Assembly (NCBI RefSeq): GCF_043290135.1
Contig: NC_134704.1
Span: forward strand, 9,543,501 to 9,607,500
Origin: Rhipicephalus microplus
Lineage: Eukaryota; Arthropoda; Arachnida; Ixodida; Ixodidae
Length of the DNA: 64,000 nucleotides
Reading direction: 5' to 3'
The notes under the pieces are model-generated. The model ran no database searches and was not told the origin of the DNA. It worked only from the letters and a program-made list of their open reading frames with translations. Shown piece after piece: positions 58,065-64,000 of the stretch. Positions within the stretch are counted from its first letter, which is position 1. Every line of letters begins with the position of its first letter. The translations under genes and the position numbers were made by a program.

Positions 58065-61000
58065 CTGGTCAACGGGACGTAACAGAACGTGGATGAGTGC
58101 GGGCCTAGCCAAGTCTTGTTTTGTATGCTCAGCCTGTATGCCCGCTGAGTACGTCTCAATAACACAGCATTTCGAAATGTCTCTCCCAGTAGATAAACCA
58201 CGGCACAGAGCACTTCGTACGCCGCTGCACGTTTCTACGGCGAGAGCGCGCAGGTCTGCTGGGACGTCGGTGCGGTGGAATGGAGCACCGACGCGGAGCG
58301 TGCCACGCCCGAGCGGATCCCGCACTGGCTAAATGATCCCGCGAGTCGTGGCTGCGGGGGCGAGCTCCGTTCAGCCAGGCCCGTTGTGCAGCCGTTTTTT
58401 GTCCGGTCCGGCTCGTAATTGACGTTGTCCTTTCTGCCTGCTGCTGCCGTTCCTCCTCAGAACCAGATCCATAGGCTGCGCTCTTACAGTACTTCTGTGC
58501 TCTTTCTTTGCCTCCCATCCCCCAGTTCCTATTTGTACTTTGTTTCCTTTCTGCGCGTGCTTGAATAACAAGGTTAGTCAGCGCACGGAGCTTCACGACG
58601 CGCAGTTGTAGGCTCGGCTGTCACGGGTAGCTGGATGATGTAGTGTGATTGATTTGATGCTTAGTTTAATAAATGAACGATTTGGTAGTTAATAAGAATT
58701 TCCTTTTATATTGATCAATAAACCTGTGCGAGTTTATATGAACTGAAACGATTCTTAGTGAATAATGTTCCCTTGTTATGACACACCATGAACTCAGAAA
58801 GGTCTGTTGGTTCTTTCTTTTCTTGAAGAGGCCCTGCAAAGCTTTTTAATCGTGATAAAAAAACACAGCCCGTCGGTGCTCCTGTGAGCACATAAGCCAA
58901 ACATTATAGCGCAGCACGTGTCAGAGACTATACAACTAATGTTCAAAGATAGCTTGGAATCCCTCTCTCTCTTACATCGGTAAATGTTGTCATATACCAA
59001 AATCAACTGCGTTGCATGCATACCCAAATGACACGGCCAACGACTGATAGGAACATCGTGAGCTGCACAGTTATTGCGACCGCCATGGTGTGCCACCATA
59101 TGCCTGCGCCCTGCTCTGAAGTGTGAGAATTGCACGCTAAAATTACACACCAGCAGCTCACAACATTTATAAGGTGGCCGCGCACGCTTTAAAGAAAAAC
59201 ACAGAAAAAACGTGCTCCCTCATATCAGCCCGACTCGCCCCGGGTAGCTTTCAGCACGCTCGATAGGACGAAAGCGGACAAAAAAACGCTCAAATATTCT
59301 CATTATTTATTTCTGTGACTACAATAATTTCTTCTTTTATTGCTATCATGTCACTAAAATGATGAGACAATCATGAAAGCATTTCATGTAATAAATTGGA
59401 AACCTATCTGACAGCATTATTAGGTGCTAACAGCACTATTGTTGCTAAATATTGATTTTGAAGCTAGTAGTTCCCAGTCTCCTTTATTGTATGGCGTAAC
59501 AAACACTGGTTATTTTGCTGTATCGAAACAGCGAATGGAATTGAGTGGTAAGGAAAAACCTATTGAAAGCTTCTCACAAAAAAAAGACAATTTTTAAATC
59601 AAATATACCTTGCTGGCAGCTTTTCCTTGTAAAAAATGCGTGATGCATGCAATAAGAACGAATAGGCGCAAGGCTGATCATATTGTAGAATCCTAGTATG
59701 GCTTTCATGTTTTCCAGGGCATCAAAGACGTTTAAATATTCGAAAGTTTCTAGCTGGGTTTCCAGTCTGGTCTTTCGAAAAGGACTTGGAGAGTTGCTCG
59801 CGAAATGGTCAACTCAAGAGGAATGCACTTGTTTTACAATTCACGAAGAAAGCGCAAAAAATAAATAAGGATAAGCGGAGGCACACCTTGTTGAATCATC
59901 CTCGCCTGCATGTTCCAAGGCGAATCTTAATAACATTTCTCTTTATTTCTTTTTTAATTATATGACAGAAGCGCTCTTTTCAAAGCTTACGAAAAAAAAA
60001 GGACTCGAAATCTTTTTCTCAGCTTTTGTTGAATAATTCTTGAAGGCACGTCTTCTAAGTACATTACAATAGAAGGAAACTAAAAAAAAACGGTGAACCG
60101 AGAGAGCGGCAAAGGCTGTGCACCACTCTGCTGTCGGAAAAACGAGGCAGCCTACAACATTAAGCTTTTTCTGGGATTTGCTCACTCCATTTTCAAAAGT
60201 TTAAACAGCGCGATAGGCACCGATGAATATCAGAGTCAGTTTATTAGCTCAATCTTCCCCGCTATAGCCACTTCAGAGACTCGTCTGGTTGACGGAACGC
60301 TTTTCCGCCATTCTCGCTGAACTAAAATAGCAATGGGGCCCATATTGAACAAAACAAAAATAAGTGTATGGGAGAATCCTAAAGTCTTGGCGGATAGGCT
60401 GTGCTCATTGTGGTATATATTTAATGCTCGTATTTACGGACCCTCTTCAAGATTTCCTTGTTATATTTCCCCAGCCTGCGTAAGTATCTCGCGAGATTGC
60501 TCGTTTTCTCTCTCGGTAGCCATTCTCTTCCTCCTTTTTATCTCTGCAGTGAATGCGACATTAAGCAAGCTAAGCGGAATGGAAATCGTAGCTCACGCTT
60601 CGCCGCTCGCAGGCTGTATAATGCGCAGCGGACGCAGTACGAATGGATCATTTTCTTCTTCTGCCACGTCTGTAAAGGTTTTGGGGCAGACTGAACGATC
60701 AAAGATGGATTTAAACAAGTATCGTCTCAGTGAAGCTTGGACAGTTACGCTTGAAGATGGTCATAATAAGGCGAACGATGCACCGTAGAATTAAGCGCCA
60801 GAGTAAAATCTACGGACGAAAATGTGACAAGGGGCAGCATTCTATAATGTCTCTGAAAGTGCACGCGTTTGCGTTTTATCTTCGGGGATAAAATGAAAGA
60901 GCTCAAGTATCACAGTGAGATGTTTGCGGAATGACTGCCCGAAAACGTACAGCTGTAACAGCGGCCGACAATGGTGCGCAAGGCGAAAGTTAATTTATTC

Positions 61001-61555
61001 AATAACGTTGCTATTAATAAACGATCTCAAGCACTGGCTTGCACATGTATTGTGTTTTGGCCAACGACTGGTATACCTGTCGTCAATTTTCTGAAATACG
61101 AAAGCTTAATTTCAAAACAACTATTAAGTACAGCAGCGCATGACGTTGCGAATACTAGTAAAATAATTTTTGGCTTAGCCGTCGAGGACTCTACGTGTTA
61201 TAAAGAGACACCACCAAACCGATTACGCTGTCATGGTTGTAGTTCATGTCTTTGTCTGCTCAATTCACCTTACTGCGGAAAAAACGCTGTGTCAAAGGCC
61301 TGTATTCACAAGAAATATTGCACTATAGAAATATTCGTAACAGAATATTTCAGCCAGTCATTACATAACAACAGGCAAAACGAGCAAGCCAACGGAAAAA
61401 TAACACCTACTTTTGCGCATTCTCCCAAAACGATTCGAAGGCGAAAGCCATCTTTTTTCAAAGAAGCACGCTACAAAGGTATCGTGCGGCGTTACGTCGC
61501 ACAACTTCACATTAAAGTTTGTGAATTCACGATGTCGTCAAAAATTTGTTGTTAT
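58065..61555. other. Intergenic stretch with CpG-rich block at 58.2-58.6 kb
   Basis: The 58.2-58.6 kb portion is CpG-rich with overlapping frames on both strands and no domain. The remainder is A/T-rich. The longest frames (60333-60788 and 60971-61561 plus, the latter 196 codons with several Cys) show no motif or homology that I recognise. I regard them as probable chance frames but cannot exclude a lineage-specific gene. Confidence 0.35.
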
Positions 61556-61558
61556 ATG

Positions 61559-61577
61559 TGACGTCATGATGACGTCA
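61559..61577. promoter_or_regulatory. Twin CRE-like sites
   Basis: TGACGTCA, three bases, TGACGTCA: two perfect cAMP-response-element palindromes. CREB/ATF factors bind this octamer in animals. No promoter is visible beside it, so activity is unproven. Confidence 0.3.
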
Positions 61578-61579
61578 TA

Positions 61580-62835
61580 ATGTGGTCAATTTCTTCTTTA
61601 GCAAGTGTAACAGTGAAATTATCCCGTTTGATGAGGCATCGAAAGCTATCACCATAATAAAATATTTTTGCAGATTCCACGTATTGTTGCAATCTATTTC
61701 TTGCAAAGCTTATGCCACATTTTTTTTTATTGGAGCCGAGCGTTGCAAGGTGTATCAACGTGTTCGTGTAAACTGAGCGGCTGTGTCCATATTGTGAGCT
61801 TAACAGGCACGTCGACTACACTGGCGTTTGAAGGCTAACTTGTGGTTCGACGTCACGTCGACGCTCACGTTGAGGAATCGGATCTGAGTTTCATCCAAAC
61901 AAAGGGCACGTTACGGTGCTAGAGTGTGCGTATGAGAATGAGCGTTCGTTGGCCTATTTCTGCGACGACAATACGACGCTAAAGATAGCTTACTACGTCG
62001 TCAGAGTAAACATGTACTATTTATTACGCTGCTATAAAAGCGTATAGCCAACACTACAAACACAACTGGCGTTATACAAGAGCTACCACGACGAGCTGAT
62101 GTAAGGCGACTGTCACCACAACTGCTTATGTAATGCATATGCGATTTACAAATTATAACCACGTCGCTGCTAGCTGAGAATCGTTGCTGCAAGGTTGTCG
62201 GCGTTTCTCTACTACAGCAAAATTGCTAACTTTACAAACGTTTTGTCTCGCTCTTGCCTAATCTGAGCATAGTGTCTTCCAATCTTCCAAATTTTAGGCC
62301 ATATTGCCCCCCCCCCCCCCCCTGCTCACGAGGGTTGTTAACGAAGGCATTGACTTCAAATGTGCGCATACTTCTTTCATGAACAACTTTCTCGCAAACA
62401 TCAATTGTAAGTCAGCGTCAGTCTTTCTTCACTCCTTCCACCAAACAGCTAAACGTTTACAATAGCGCATGTTGAGCGTAGCTTACCGCTCAATATTACC
62501 ATGTAATTAGCATGCACTACTATAAACGAGGCTATGTCGCTCTCTAAGCAAATTTTTTCTCTGTTACAAGCTTACGCGAACAAAGCCAAAAAGCCGACCC
62601 TGCCCCCCCCAAAAAAAATCATTAGAATACAGTAACAGGTTTCGCGTCGATTAAATTTTGTTTTGTTCCTGTGACGCGATATTTTTGTAGAGGCTTCTCT
62701 CTACACAGCGTGCTTAAAGCTAGTTGGCTTTAGAGCCCCCTAAACTTCTGCGTCATGGTATTGCCACGTTCAAACTTCGCCATCAGCGCTTGACTCTTCA
62801 AAGAATAGTAGCAAGTTACGTGCGTTATTCTGCTT
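61580..62835. other. Intergenic stretch with a C run
   Basis: A run of 16 C lies at 62307-62322. No gene or repeat is recognised. Confidence 0.4.
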
Positions 62836-62839
62836 GCAA

Positions 62840-63175
62840 GGGGTTTTCGAGGAGTGAAGAGGAGAATGGCACTCTTTCGCAAGCCGCGCGAGATAGAAAA
62901 CGGACGCCCCCATCGGCTGAAGGGCGGAGGAAAGTTTGCCGCGCCGGCGGCGAGAATGGATAAGCGGCAGCGCGAGACGGATCCGTCGCGGATGAGACGC
63001 CATTTGTCTTGGTCTCATGGCCTCGTGCGCGCCGCTCGGCGCCATCAATCTGAGGCCGCTTGGCGCCTTTGTTTTCCTTCAGGACACGAGAGCAGTAGCG
63101 CCCTTCGAAGCAAGCCAATTTTCCTCGCACGGATATATAACAGTGGGAGTAACGAGGCCTTGAATGTTTATTAGT
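62840..63175. promoter_or_regulatory. GC-rich block, candidate enhancer
   Basis: CpG-rich DNA containing ATGAGAC (62992-62998) and its inverse GTCTCAT (63012-63018) around an E-box-like CATTTG. It also has GGCGCCATCAATCTGAGGCC, with a HOX/PBX-like ATCAATC core between two GGCGCC boxes. The motif density resembles a regulatory element. The overlapping frames (62854-63174 plus, 62825-63295 minus) are compositional. Confidence 0.25.
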
Positions 63176-63179
63176 AGAG

Positions 63180-64000
63180 CTGATGTATTTTATAGAATAG
63201 TTAACTGCACGTGTTGGCAAAATGCTACGATGAAAAAAAAAAGAAAAAAAAGAGACAGTTTTGTTGTTAGGATAAAGGAATGAATACCGTAGCAACGCAG
63301 TGAATTTTTATACGAAGTAAGGCGAGCAGCAAACACTTTTTTGCTCCAATTTCGCGCGACTCTACAAAACGATGGTTTCAGCGTGTGCTGCCTCTCCAGG
63401 CTGCGACGCGGTTTTCGTGTTGCCGGCCTTCGCAGGGCAACGCGATGTAAGCACAACGCGTGTATGATGACCGCTGAAACAGCACACTCACCATCTCTCG
63501 TGGCAGCGACTTTATGATGAAGGTTCGCAGTTTTCGCTCGAGCGACGCCGTAATAGCACCCCTATCGCTCCTTCCCCGACGAAAGACGGGCGATGTTTTT
63601 GAAGCGAGAAAGGCGTATGCTTGAGGAGCCATAGATGGCAGGCCTCGCACGGGGCTCAAGCTTCTAGCGATGGCGACGCCGGATCGTTTCATCTATGCAT
63701 CAGTCGCGTCCATCCTCAGTGCTCGCACGTATTTACTGACGTGTAGATGACGTGATGCTCATGATAATGTTATTTATTTGGACTTCATTTCAACGCAACA
63801 TGACAATGATAGCGATGACGAATACTCATGAGAGTGCCGAAGAATTGCTATGGTAACAAAAAGCAAGTTAGGCGTAGAAAGAATGGGGCAAGAAAATTTC
63901 ATTGTCATTTACTTTATCCGTGTCCAGCTTAGGATATTTTGGGGGCTGCTCCAATCAACGAAGATATTCACCCTTCAGAAGATCAATCGAAACGTACACC
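63180..64000. other. Intergenic stretch to the window end
   Basis: A short frame on the minus strand (63378-63692) has no domain. Nothing is recognised. Confidence 0.35.

Overview
This window reads as non-genic nuclear DNA from a hard tick (Ixodidae, probably a metastriate genus). The case rests on three things. The tRNA-derived SINEs match my recollection of the tick Ruka family. The LINE fragments carry RT, RNase H and CCHC modules of the kind common in tick genomes. Long microsatellites are frequent: CA, AGGT, GATA, AAT, AAAT and CTAT. I found no complete host protein gene, no rRNA gene and no convincing functional tRNA gene on either strand. There is no sign of bacterial, phage or CRISPR sequence. 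Most open frames are chance frames, frames inside repeats, or microsatellite translations.

Layout. 0-5.4 kb is mostly featureless, apart from a CpG-rich patch at 1.3-2.3 kb with one ATG in a striking context. 5.4-6.3 kb holds a decayed LINE tail, and 6.66-7.23 kb a candidate MITE with 12-bp inverted ends. 10.2 kb has a LINE 3'-UTR scrap and 12.5-12.9 kb a broken Ty3/gypsy integrase piece. 14.3-18.5 kb has a long CA/CG tract, a SINE at 15.1 kb, a GC-rich block at 17.3-17.7 kb and a long AGGT array. 18.9 and 21.4 kb carry SINE copies, and 22.4-23.2 kb a LINE C-terminal remnant. 23.3-23.8 kb clusters three tandem repeats, including an AAT/ATT palindrome. 25.5-28.5 kb is the most informative locus: a 5'-truncated LINE with recognisable RT and RNase H domains, flanked by a 12-bp direct repeat, lies beside a second LINE fragment that ends in an ATCC tail.

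30.2-30.8 kb is another LINE tail. 34.7-35.4 and 40.1-41.1 kb are two inverted copies of a ~680-bp repeat with a tRNA-like module in its interior. A SINE has inserted into the second copy, and the first copy preserves the empty site. 37.2, 39.9, 45.3, 45.7, 49.5, 55.5 and 57.7 kb carry further SINE pieces. 49.9-51.1 kb has LINE tails and 57.2 kb a 223-bp CTAT array. The rest is anonymous intergenic sequence broken by CpG-rich blocks (7.7, 24, 29.3, 47.3, 53.1, 58.3 and 62.9 kb) that could be regulatory.

The elements form a layered retroposon landscape. The LINEs, all decayed here, belong to the class that supplies reverse transcriptase in trans. The SINEs carry pol III-type A/B boxes and depend on such an enzyme. 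Simple-sequence tails at LINE 3' ends (CT, ATCC and possibly TATC) may have seeded some of the microsatellites. I did not find a novel molecular system. The most original observations are the internal-tRNA repeat, its SINE filled/empty-site pair and the well-delimited LINE.
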